A stretch of DNA of 64,000 bases from Dicaeum eximium (lineage: Eukaryota > Chordata > Aves > Passeriformes > Dicaeidae): NCBI GenBank assembly GCA_013396995.1, contig VWZP01002847.1:124001-188000 (forward strand), in the 5' to 3' direction. A program made the translations under genes and the position numbers. Position 1 is the stretch's first letter. Each line of letters starts with the position of its first letter. The notes under the pieces are model-generated. The model saw only the letters and a program-made list of their open reading frames with translations. It was not told the DNA's origin and made no database searches. Below are positions 12,321 to 22,249 of the stretch, in pieces.

Positions 12321-13850
12321 TTCAATGTTAGATTTAAAATTGGGATGACCTCTGGAAGGAATAGGAATGATGGGTGCAAGCAGCTCAGCTTTCAGCACAT
12401 GGGCATTGCATATGCATCATTGCCCTGTGATGTGATCAGGGCCGTATTTTCATTCATTTTTTTACTGTGGTATGGAGATTATAAGATCCGGTGTAATAAC
12501 AATATAAATAAATAGACTCAGTGAGCGTTAGGACAAGAGAGAAGCGACCTTGCCAAAAGTATTGCTTTGGCTGCATGGTGAGGGAATATGTGCTGACTTC
12601 TGCATCCCTAGTCAAAAGCAAATCCCCTTTGTGTGTGCATCCTTTTGGATCAACTTTATCTCTTCTCTCTCTGTTGCACCTTTGCCTTGACTTTCCTAGT
12701 GACTGTAGTTTTGGCAAATACTGCAGGTTTTGGATTACAGCACCACTTGAAAACCATGGAGCAAAATCATCAGGAAAGTCTGAAGAATCCAAATTTGCAT
12801 ATGGACTGTCAGGTTTTGTGAGAGTGTTCTGGATTCTTGGAGCAAGCAACTTTGCACTAGTTTATTCTTTATTAAAAGGCAAAGTGAAATGTAATAAATA
12901 TGCATACAGGAATATAGTTTGTACTACTGTTTCTGTAACTACCCACCTCAGGAATAAATTGGTGCCTTTTGACTGTAGGCACACAGAAATGGAGATATTA
13001 TTTCAGAGTAGATATAGAGGCTGGAGGCAGGGGTAATATCAGGCTGAATGGTAACATTAGACTGAAAAAAAAGAGATCTGCTGCAATCTTTTTACTAGAG
13101 GAAAGCAAGGACAAGCAATGTTAAGCAGCATGGTTTGCTGCAGCAACGTGCTAATGTCAGCACAGACCCCATCTCATCCCATTTGTTTCAAGAGCATAGG
13201 TCTCTGGCTGGAGTGTCAGGATCTGTCCTTTTTACTTTATTCCTGTGGCTTGATTGCCCTAGAGCTCTCTAAACTGCTCTCTTAGACTCAGATCTTTCCT
13301 CTTACTGCTCTGTACTTGTAGGACAGCTGTTTGTTCTACAAGCTGTGCATTTCCTACTACTATTCTAAGGGCTGCTGCATCCCCTCTCCTATCCATAGCT
13401 GCTGCTTTTCATTAGTGTATTGGGGTAGGAAAGGGACAAGTGGAAGAGTCTGTTTAGAGAAACAGAAGCAACTGTGAAGGCTGGCACTGCAGCTGTGACC
13501 AGGCTGCATGCGTTGGAAACGTTTCTCTGTGAAGAGATAGCCAAATCACAAAGAATAAACATTGACTTTTAGATAAACCCTCAAGTTTTACAAACAGTTT
13601 CCAAACCAGATTTGTACTGGTGTGTGGAAGGTAATAAAAAAAAACCCTCCTGGAAAAGCACAAATGTGGCTGTGAGTTTTTTCTGTGGTTTTCAAAATCA
13701 CTCATCTTGAAATACGCAAAGGGACACCTGAGAGACAGATCATCACCACAGTGGAAGTTTCTTCCTTTTTTTTCAGTTCCTCTGTTCTTATCCACTCTGA
13801 TAGGCAGACACAGGCATGTGTTGCTCTGACACAGGCATTGCCTTAGGCTT
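12321..13850. other. Unique noncoding DNA
   Basis: No feature is recognised. The longest plus-strand frame in the window without gap bases lies at 12521-13036 (171 codons), but an antisense frame at 12454-12849 is open across the same bases. I see no domain or signal peptide, so I do not call it. Confidence 0.55.
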
Positions 13851-14419
13851 TGTTCTGGATTTCTCTGCGCTAGAGTTTATTTTCTTCACGTGTCTAGTAT
13901 GGGCTATGTTTGGATTTGTGCTGAAGACAGAGTTGATAATATAGAGGTGTTTTTGCTATTGATGAGCAGAGCTTACACAGAGACAAGGCTTTTTCTGCTT
14001 TCTGTACTGCCAAACTGGTGAGGAAGTTGATGGTATGTGGGAGAAGACACAGCCAGGGCAGGTGACCCAAAATGACCAAAGAGATGTTCCAGACCATCTG
14101 ACATCCTGCTCAGTGTTTCAAGCTGAGAGGAAGAAGGAGGAAAGAGGGGGTGTTTGTAGTGATGGTGTTTGTCTTGGCAAGTCACTGTGAAGTGGGATGA
14201 GGCCCTGCTGTCCTGGAGATGGCTGAACAGCTGCCTGCCTATAAAAAGCAGTGAATGAATTCCTTGTTTTGCTTTGCTTGTGTTTGTGGCTTTTGCTTCC
14301 TCTGTTAAATTGCCTTTATTGGAAACCATGAGTTTTCTCACTTTTATTCTCCCACAACCCCCTCTCTGAGTGAGTGGCTGTGTGTTTCTTTGGTGTCTGG
14401 GCTTAAACCACAGCTGACA
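13851..14419 (+). mobile_element. Solo LTR of the same avian endogenous retrovirus family (plus strand)
   Basis: This is the plus-oriented counterpart of the LTR at 2154-2719 and has nearly the same length (569 versus 566 bp). It begins tgttctggatttc and ends cttaaaccacagctgaca. It retains ggatttgtgctgaagacag, the block ending ctggagatggctgaacag, the run gaatgaattccttgttttgc, a ttaaa poly(A)-signal relic near 14306 and catgagttttctcactttta. The TATA box present in copy 1 is lost here: the equivalent position reads tttcaagctgag. No internal retroviral sequence or clear target-site duplication flanks it, so it is an old solo LTR. The 178-codon antisense frame at 13973-14509 is a by-product. Confidence 0.82.
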
Positions 14420-15437
14420 TACAGGTATTTTTGCATTGATGCAACACAGTATTTCACCTTGGAATAATGAGAAGTGGCAGGAACATCTTGTCCTGGCAAG
14501 TGTTTTCATGTTTTGTTTTCAAACTACATTCTAGAAAATGGTACATTCAAGAGAAGTAAACCTCTTGTTTATGCCTAATATAACATGAGATAGACTGCTG
14601 CATGTTTGTATTTGCCCTGCAGGGTGTCTGTGGTGTCCCTTTCACCACTCTGCATTAGCATTGATAGAGCAAGAACAGTCCAATAAAGCCCAGAAAGTTT
14701 AAAAATTGATCTCGTCCCATAATTAAACAATGAATGTACAAGGATACATCATTGCTGTTTATTGCAGTTTTAATCCATTTTTCTTAAGTGCACATAGAAA
14801 TATATATATACATATATATATTTATACATACACACACTCCACGCCTATTTATATGGATTTAACACACTTTGTTTGAAGCAGCTCTGCTGATCAAACTTGA
14901 TGCCAGAGTGGTAATGGTCTTCAGCACTGGGTGAAGAGAGCAGGATGAGTAAAGTGAGTACCTCACTGCCATTTCAGAGCCTGCTTTTGGCATGTGGCAC
15001 TGTATCTGGGGAGCTGGACCCCACCATCACCTTCCCTGCTGTGAGTCACCCCGTGCTGCTCTGCAGGTTGGAGTAAAGGAGCTTTGTTCATGGTTCCAAA
15101 AAGCTAGCATTATCACATGGGCCCTGTGCTGAGCAGCCAACCTGACACTGTTTTCCACATTTGCTTGTTTGCCCAATTGTACAACAGCTAGGATGCTGTC
15201 AATTCTGATAGAAGGTGGCACTGCCCAGCCATTTGATGTGAAGACCAGGATGGGCTGCTGGAATGGCTGTTTCCTTTTTTTTTTTTTTTAAATTCTCATG
15301 ACCCAAAGTGCCCTTTGTTTTGCCTAGATTTTAGCTGTGATAAATCCTCTTTTAGGCCCTGCTGAATGTCACAGAGCTGTGCAGAGACTGGATTTTCTTA
15401 CAGAATTCATACCATGATCTACTAGAGTGGCAACCTA
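14420..15437. other. Unique noncoding DNA with simple repeats
   Basis: The interval contains a TA-rich microsatellite at 14801-14837 and a T14 run at 15276-15289. Nothing else is recognised. Confidence 0.55.
14801..14837. repeat. (TA)n/(CA)n microsatellite
   Basis: Short TA tracts interrupted by single C bases pass into tacatacacacacac. Confidence 0.9.
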
Positions 15438-15496
15438 TTTTATATATATAAATGTATATATGTATTTAAATATATATATGTATGTAAATGTAAATA

Positions 15497-15532
<36 letters not shown>

Positions 15533-15548
15533 TATGTATGTGTGTGTG

Positions 15549-15586
<38 letters not shown>

Positions 15587-15594
15587 TACACATA
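15438..15594. repeat. Compound TA / TACA / TG / CA microsatellite with a palindrome
   Basis: About 157 bp of simple sequence run in order through TA-rich DNA, (TACA)n at about 15496-15525, TA, TATG, (TG)5, (TA)7 and (CA)12. The piece (TG)5(TA)7(CA)5 at 15539-15572 is its own reverse complement, a perfect 34-bp palindrome. The open frames here (15427-15684 plus, 15435-15716 minus) are products of the repeat. Confidence 0.95.
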
Positions 15595-17794
15595 TTGTGG
15601 CAGAAGGAAGGTAGCATCAGACAGATGTGGAAACAAGGACTGAGCGGGAGAGTAATTTTACATCCATGGAAATCTCTTCCATAGATCAGTTGTGCTACGT
15701 GGGAAGTCTGTGTCATTATCCAGACAAAATGACGTGTCTGTCAGATTTGTCTGCAGAAGTGGACTGCCTGCTACAGTTGCTTCCCAGATAGCAGCTCGAT
15801 TTATTATCAACAACATCACCACTGCCACAACATTGCTTCATGCTGCACCCTGAGTAGCTGTGATGCTACAAGATGTGACACCAGAGTTATGTAACAGCAG
15901 TGCACACCACAAATGGCCTAGTGGGACTTGATATAAGTGTAATCCATGAAGATTTACTGAGGGATTCATTAACTAAGGCATGCCAGCATTTTCCTATGTT
16001 TTCTTGAAGGAAGAACTAAATGGACAAATTGGTGCCAAAGTATGTCTTTTTCCCATGATATTGAAACCCCCAGGGGGGAAATTTTGATTATATCCTAAAA
16101 AATGTCAGTACCACTTTGAAAAGAATTTCCATTGCCTCCTTTTGTTCCAACAGTACTTTAACTGTGCTGTCTCAGGATTGCTTTGTTGTGTGACTATGTA
16201 GCAAAAGGGAAGGGTAATTTCATCAGCCAATAAACAGTGCTCTCCTTATGTAAATTTATTCTCATCATGCTTTTGACCGAGCTGAAAAACCTGTTAAATT
16301 CTCTTCTGACAGTCAGAAAGCTAGCAGTGCAGAGCAAAGAGCCAGGCAAAACAAAAGTGCCTAAGATGTGGGTTTGAGGTGAGATTATCTATATATATAT
16401 TTTTTTTTTCATTTTAAATTTTTAATTTATTTATTTTAATTTAATTTAATTTGTTTTAACTTTATTTTAATTTTATTTATTTTATTTTTGTCAGTTGTGT
16501 TATTGCCAGCTTTGTGTGTGCTATCCCTTACGGAGATCCTGATATCTGGTGTCATTTGAGAGAAGCTGGAATTTCTGCAATTAGTAACTGTGTAGTAAGT
16601 TCTCACTCCTCTCCTCCTTACATCACCTCTTCACCCTGGGCTGATGACCTACCACTGAGGATGTGAGCACTACAGCCTTTCTTGGGTTATTACCTTTCTG
16701 ATTCTTTCCCAAAGACAATTCATTCTCTATGGGGAAGATCTATCAGAGTTAGGTCTAGGAAAAGACAAACCCTTCCTTCTTCTGCTAAAGGGACTATAAA
16801 ACTTACTTCAGTCTTATACTTTGCTTGGAAGTTTCCTGGAGGCGTGGTGCAGACCTTCTAAACCCTGATGGATAGTGAGGAAAGACTGGGCATATGTAAA
16901 TAGCTGCACTAGGTTGAGGGAGGCTCACACGGTTGGTAGGAAGTCCTTTGGCATTCTGGTTCCACTGTTTTTGGCTTCCTCCTGGCAGAAACACAAATGG
17001 CAAGTGGAAGAACATTTCACAGTGTGCTTTGGATTCATGTAGGCAGGACTCTTCTGAACTAAACGTGGGAAGGAGGGAAGGAAGATGGAAAACAGCCATC
17101 TGTCAACATTTTTAAAGTCACATTGAGAAGGGACATTTTTATTCTCAGGGCTTTTGGAATACTTTCCCTGACAGCACATTTCACAGAGGACTTTTTCTGA
17201 CAGGGATTGCTATCTATTTAGTGACACATCTGGGGAAGCAGATTGCACCGTGCAGAGCTGAAGTTCACTGCAGGGCTATAAACAGTTCAGGGAAGTGGAA
17301 GATTGGAGGGAAAAGAAGCTTGAAGCCATCCTTGTGGATTGACTCTCACACTAAAGTGCATTTTTAGTTGGTGTTTACTCTCTGGGAATATCCACTCTCA
17401 CTCAACAAGGTTCTGAAAACCTATAGACGGATTTTCTAATGCATACACTGATAATAATTAACAAACTGAAAACCCCAGCTGTCATGAAGACTAAGCACTA
17501 AGCACTTACTTCCCTGGTATTACAACCAACCCTCCCAACCCACTCTTTCTCCCAGCTTTTTATGTTTTTCAGAAAACAGGCAGAAGAAAAATTTAAAATA
17601 GGTAACAGAATCATCTGGATGTATTTTGCTCTTCAGGAGAAAAGAATGAATTAATAGCAGTGGTAGTAGTGGGACACAAAAAATAGATCTTTATTTCTTC
17701 CTGTATTTCCTGTGATGGAACACAGAGTCTCTTGTAATGCATTGTGCGTGGATGTGAAACAAAAACCTTCTGAATTTCCTGTTGTCCACTGTTA
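15595..17794. other. Unique noncoding DNA
   Basis: Apart from the AT-rich low-complexity tract at 16389-16490, no gene or mobile element is recognised. Frames at 16803-17179 are open on both strands. Confidence 0.55.
16389..16490. repeat. AT-rich low-complexity tract, (TTTAA)-like
   Basis: The tract comprises a TA run, a T-run, then irregular repeats of ttttaa, ttaat and tttat across about 100 bp. Confidence 0.85.
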
Positions 17795-18388
17795 CACTAA
17801 AAATATTGTTTATGGTCAAGAAGGAAGTATATAAAGGAAGAAGTAAAGCCAGACTTTCATTGTTAGTATGATTGAAATATTGAGAGACTATTCAGTTTTA
17901 TTTCATATCTAATTGTTGCAAAAATGAAGGAATAGCAATGTAGCTGGAGTATTGCTCTGAAATTGTCACAAACACAGACACATACACATGTCTCTGTTTC
18001 ATTTACACCCTTTCCTTGATTCTGTGCTCACCCTTTTGCTGGTCCCTTGTATTCCAATAATTCCATACTGGTGGAGGGCATGGGCGAATGTTATTGGGAG
18101 CTTTCAGCACCCAGAGTCCTTTGCCAGGAAGAATCTTTATGTTATGAATTCTTTGTCCCTCTAGGATCACTTGGGATAATTTGTATATGTTGATGAGTTA
18201 CTGCTCTCTTCCTACACTGTTCTGCAGCTCCAAGTTACATCCAAATTAAATACACCCTGGGCCATCTCAGTATGTTCTCTCTTCGTTCTGTTCATGACCC
18301 CTGAACCCAGTTTTTCCAGCTCCAAATTCCCACTTTAGCCGACCATGGGCAATCTGTTTGCAGCTGGGCTCCTCTGTGCCATGTCCTG
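17795..18388 (+). repeat. Unrecognised duplicated block, copy 1
   Basis: This segment aligns in the same orientation with 49150-49746. The outer part (17795-18066) is only loosely similar, with islands such as gtaaagcca, ttaaggaatagcaatg-like and gaaattgtca. The core (18067-18388) has 15 mismatches and one 3-bp gap against copy 2. From 18148 to 18311 I see only one mismatch. I do not recognise it as CR1 or as the LTR family in this window; it lacks TG..CA ends and a 3' microsatellite tail. Candidates are a duplicated promoter with first exon, or a repeat not known to me. The core ends exactly where an inverted copy of its own 3' end begins. Confidence 0.85.
18245..18307 (+). promoter_or_regulatory. 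Candidate promoter motifs in the conserved core (copy 1)
   Basis: A TATA-like attaaatac (18245-18253) is followed by tgaccccTGAACC (18295-18307). The latter fits a DR1 nuclear-receptor element: two TGACC/TGAAC half-sites one base apart. Both motifs are identical in copy 2, at about 49601-49609 and 49653-49665. Conservation between copies is what I see; promoter activity is inference. Confidence 0.25.
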
Positions 18389-18416
18389 GAGCACAGCTGC
18401 AAGCAGATTGCCCATG
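18344..18416 (+). repeat. 29-bp foldback hairpin, pre-miRNA-like in shape
   Basis: The left arm 18344-18372 (starting catgggcaatctg) pairs with 18388-18416 (ending cagattgcccatg), leaving a 15-nt loop at 18373-18387. The stem has one G-U wobble and one G-A mismatch. Weaker pairing continues outward, because ttttccagct near 18312-18321 has its complement near 18431-18440. Copy 2 of the block has the left arm only. The right arm keeps the T seen in copy 2 (gctgtgctcc), so it is an inverted copy of the ancestral block end. It could be a chance foldback from template switching; no miRNA family is recognised. Confidence 0.8.
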
Positions 18417-18554
18417 ATTTGGCATGGACAGGCATGCTGGAAAAGCATGCAGATAACACACAATACAGGAAGCCTTGCTTACACAGTACTACATCCATCT
18501 GTCTCTAAGTACACGGACCTTCAAATGGCATTTCCAGCTATTGGAAACTCTTAA
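18345..18554 (+). other. Short reading frame with hydrophobic N-terminus, significance uncertain
   Basis: The ATG at 18345 sits in strong Kozak context (gaccATGg) 38 bp past the DR1-like motif of the conserved block. The frame starts MGNLFAAGLLCAMS, which resembles a signal-peptide core, and then runs into the inverted repeat and unique DNA for 69 codons in all. In copy 2 the same frame is present but the start is ACG and a TAA ends it at about 49835. After the block end the two frames share nothing, so the downstream part is not conserved. A spliced signal-peptide exon is possible, but no good donor site is seen. I give this low weight. Confidence 0.15.
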
Positions 18555-21500
18555 TATTGTAATTTTACCTCTGTTCTTTACAACAAAGATAAAAATAAAA
18601 TTAATTGCAAAATCCAAGCATTTCTGGGTTGACTGTTCTCTGAAATGTTTCTGCCTTTCTTTCTAGGTGGGATTTCCACTGAATTAGTACAGCCTAGGCA
18701 CTACAGAATTTTGTGTCTTTGGACTCCTCTTTCTCCTTCCTCCCTCATTCCCCCCAGTGAATAGACTGTTTAAAGCCCTGCAGAAGACATAGTCACATCC
18801 ACAGAACTCTACACAGGATGGCTCAGCTGTGCTGCAACATTATTCTGCTGAAGATCATGGTCCAGGGAGAAGAGAATAAGGTGCTGTAAGGTCTGTATAT
18901 GTGGCAATGTGCCTGTGCATGCTGATAGTCAGCCCTGACCTGCTAGGAAGACAGAAACATGAAGATTGGCAGAAATAACAAACAGCAAAAAGGAGAGCAC
19001 TTGTTTAAAGAAGTTGCTAATAAATGATGGGTGTTGGGAAGACAGCGACACTATATGGATCAAGTCAAGGTAAAGAAAACCTGCAGAGTCCCAAGGGAGT
19101 ACTTCTGCTCCTGGCCCAGTCTTCTCCCTGCTGGATCCAGCAGAGTTGAGCTCCCCATCATCCCATCTATGGGCAGGGTGTGGGACTGCCCGTCGTCCTC
19201 TGTTTGTCTGTCTCTGGGGTACATGCTCCGATTGGATACTGGCTGAACCTGAAAATGGGAAAGCAGCAACCACATCCCTCAGCCTAGGCATGGCCCCAGG
19301 GCACTGGGCTGGGCTCCAGTAGTTGCTCCTGACAGGGTCCATTTCCTTTTGGCTGCACACTGTCTCCAGATAAAGCAGTATTTCTGTAGTTACCTGTGAA
19401 CTCTCAAGGAAGATAACTCCAGGCTCTCCATCAGATGGGCCCTGAGAGGTTCAGAAGATCCCAAACTGTACAGAGAGAGGCTCAGAGAAGGCTGTATCTG
19501 AAAATGAAACACTTTTAAATGAAATTGCTCTGTAGTCCAAGCAGGTGTTTTCAGGACCTCTTTCTGATATGCATAAATTTTAGTGAAGTTAGCCCATGTG
19601 TTTATCATCAGAACCTCATCTCTGTTCTTAGATGGGATTAACTGCAGTCAGTCTAGTGCTTGATGGACTGAAAACAGAGTACTCAGGGGATGTAGAGGGC
19701 TTAAATTTACCTGTTTTACTGGTGCTTCAGGGTAAGAAGATGACTACCTGCTTCCCACTGGCCAATGTGAGAGAATGAGCATGGCTACTTGAGGGGTAGA
19801 AGATGCACTGCCACTCCAGCCTGCTGCTCCCTCTTCCCTTTCTCTGTACAGCAAAATGATACCATGTGGCCACTCTAATGAAATTAGTCTGTTTATGTGT
19901 CCGTTCATGTCATCCAGACATTGCACAAACATCAGAAATCTGGAAAGCAGTTTTCAGGCCATGGAGGGCCAGGAAGAGATCCACAGTCTGACAACATGCA
20001 GAATTTTCTGGTGGTGTCATCTTCTTGAAACATCTGCTGTGAAGTGCTTCTCCTCCAGTTTTATTCTTGATTAGCCCTTTCTCTGTGTCAGCTTTATTCT
20101 ATTTTTGTTGGTTAGAGTACAACTCAGAGCTGAAATAATTTCTCAGATTAATAGAAGTAGAGTATTTCTATCCTTCAAAACAGGAATGAAAGGAAAAGAA
20201 ACGTCAGCACTTTTAATGCAAGGTTGTGGATTTCATGGGGGCTTCTGCTTAATTAAAGAATTTTTAAAGTTGTGACATCCTTCTAGTACTCTCTTTGGTC
20301 CCTATGTGGTAGAAGGAAAATAAAATCACAACAGTTTTTCGTGCCTTCCTGTGCTAAATGTCAGTGTGAATAGGCTTAAATGTGCTCTCATTTCTTGGGC
20401 ATTTTATTTCCAGGCCATTTGAGAAAGTAGTTACTCAGATTTGTCTGCTGTCACACAGAGTGTGAGGAGGAGAGGAGCTGAGTGTTACTTCTGCAGTATC
20501 ATAAAGAAGTGGAGCACTCATTCTTACTCAAAATTAACAGCACAAACAGCTGCACATGCTCTGTCTGGCTCCCCTCAATTTGTGTTAGCTTCCTTGTTTA
20601 CATACATCCAGTGATCACTTAGCTACTGTTAAGGAACAGGAAATGATTAAAGGTGACACTGTGGAGATTCCCATGCATGCTCCCTGCCTGACATTGCACT
20701 CCTTTCCAACACAAACACTTCTTTCTTTGCAACAAACCAGTGCTGAGCCCAAGCACATCCAGAAATTATGCTCTGAAGTTTTTACTATTCAAGTCTGAAG
20801 GCGACTTATTAAACAATAAATCATGAAGAAATAAAGATAAAATTTAAAAGTTGTGTTTTCCTAGTACATCTTAAAAACAACCCAAATTCTTCCCAGATTC
20901 CCATCACTAAGGCAGAAATGTCCCTCTTATGCTTTGCCACTGTGCAAGAGGGATGTGCAGAGCTGCCTGTGTCCATGGCAAACAGGATTCTGGGCATGAA
21001 GCTGTGCCCAGGGCATCTCTGGTAACTGCAAAGTGGCACTCCTGGCTGTGAAAGGGGCTGCCAGCTCTACACCCACATTTCAAGCCTACTTCCTCAGGTC
21101 CTTCTGCCAGTAGGGGCTGTTTGTGGCTGTTCTCTTGTCTTCTGCTGAACTGCACGTCCTTATCTGCTCATCTACTGGCACGCTGCCACTCCCATTTCCA
21201 GTGCCTCCCCTCCCATTTCTAGTGTATTTGTGGTGAAAATTACATTGCCCATTTCTCAACTTAGGCAACATGGATCTTCATTCTACTTCATCTGCTTGTG
21301 AGGTTAAGGATGGAAAGTCTAGTCTAGATGGTTCTTATTTGGCAGCAAGACAAATGGTGTATATTTGTGTTGTTCCTGCAGCTTTACTCTCCTGTTAGCT
21401 TTTGTTTTACTTTTCGCAGCTCTTTTGGTTGCATTTCTATAATATCTATGTAAATTGCATTCCTTTCTCCCAGTTTCCTTCTGCAAAGCCCTCAGCAATA

Positions 21501-22223
21501 TTTGGTAGTTTTCCATATTTCAGTCTCAGATCCCAAGGTTATGCTATTTTACTCTTTGAAGGGTTGCATGCCTCATAATTACCGGCAGAACAGCTACGGA
21601 TGCTGCTGTTGTTCTTCAACGCACGCAGAAGCTTTCCCTCTGCTTTTCATGGCACTGAAATTGTATAATTTTTTAAGTGTCTTCAGTCTTTGTTCACATG
21701 ATCAAGCAGCCAGAATGCAGTCTTTTGTTGGGATGTCCACACTATCCACCCAATCATGGAAAATGGTTCTTTAAAATGAATTCTGAACACTTTAGCCTGG
21801 TGAAATCGGTAAAACCTTTTTTCTTCTCCACCTTTCCCTTGTAAATTCTTTCCTAGTACTAAGTAAACAGTTCATGCTAGACTAGGGTTTATATTAATTT
21901 CTTGCCTAGCAAGAAAGAACAGTAATCTCCACTAAAAAACCTCATGAGAAATCTGAAAGATTTCTTCCACATTCTTCCATTTGCCATCTGTCCTTTTCTT
22001 TGCTTCTCAGCAAACAGATGACTAGAAGAGCCTTTTATTTTATATTTTTGTAAGTGTCTTATTTGCTTTTTAAACACCTAGAGAAAAGGGTTTTTTGTTT
22101 TATTTCCACTGTTCCAGCATTTGCATCTGGACTCTCAGGTCTCTGGGTACACTGATATGAGTTATCAGTCTGCCTATACAGTACGATCAGGTTCTTCTAG
22201 CTAGCCCATGCATGCAGAGTGTA

Positions 22224-22249
22224 ATGTTCAAATTAGTTTATTTGAACAT
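22224..22249. repeat. 26-bp perfect hairpin
   Basis: The sequence atgttcaaat, a 6-nt loop (tagttt) and atttgaacat form a perfect 10-bp stem. Confidence 0.85.

Noticed and set aside
12521..13036. 171-codon plus-strand frame, the longest without gap bases
   Set aside because: An antisense frame at 12454-12849 is open over the same bases; no domain, signal or splice pattern is visible. Length is near what chance gives in 64 kb of such DNA.
13973..14509. 178-codon minus-strand frame
   Set aside because: It is antisense to the LTR at 13851-14419 and runs past its end; it has no retroviral or host protein features.
15496..15525. TACA array as a CRISPR-like array
   Set aside because: It is a tetranucleotide microsatellite without spacers, in a vertebrate genome.
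15427..15716. Open frames over the TA/CA repeat on both strands
   Set aside because: They are simple-repeat translations.
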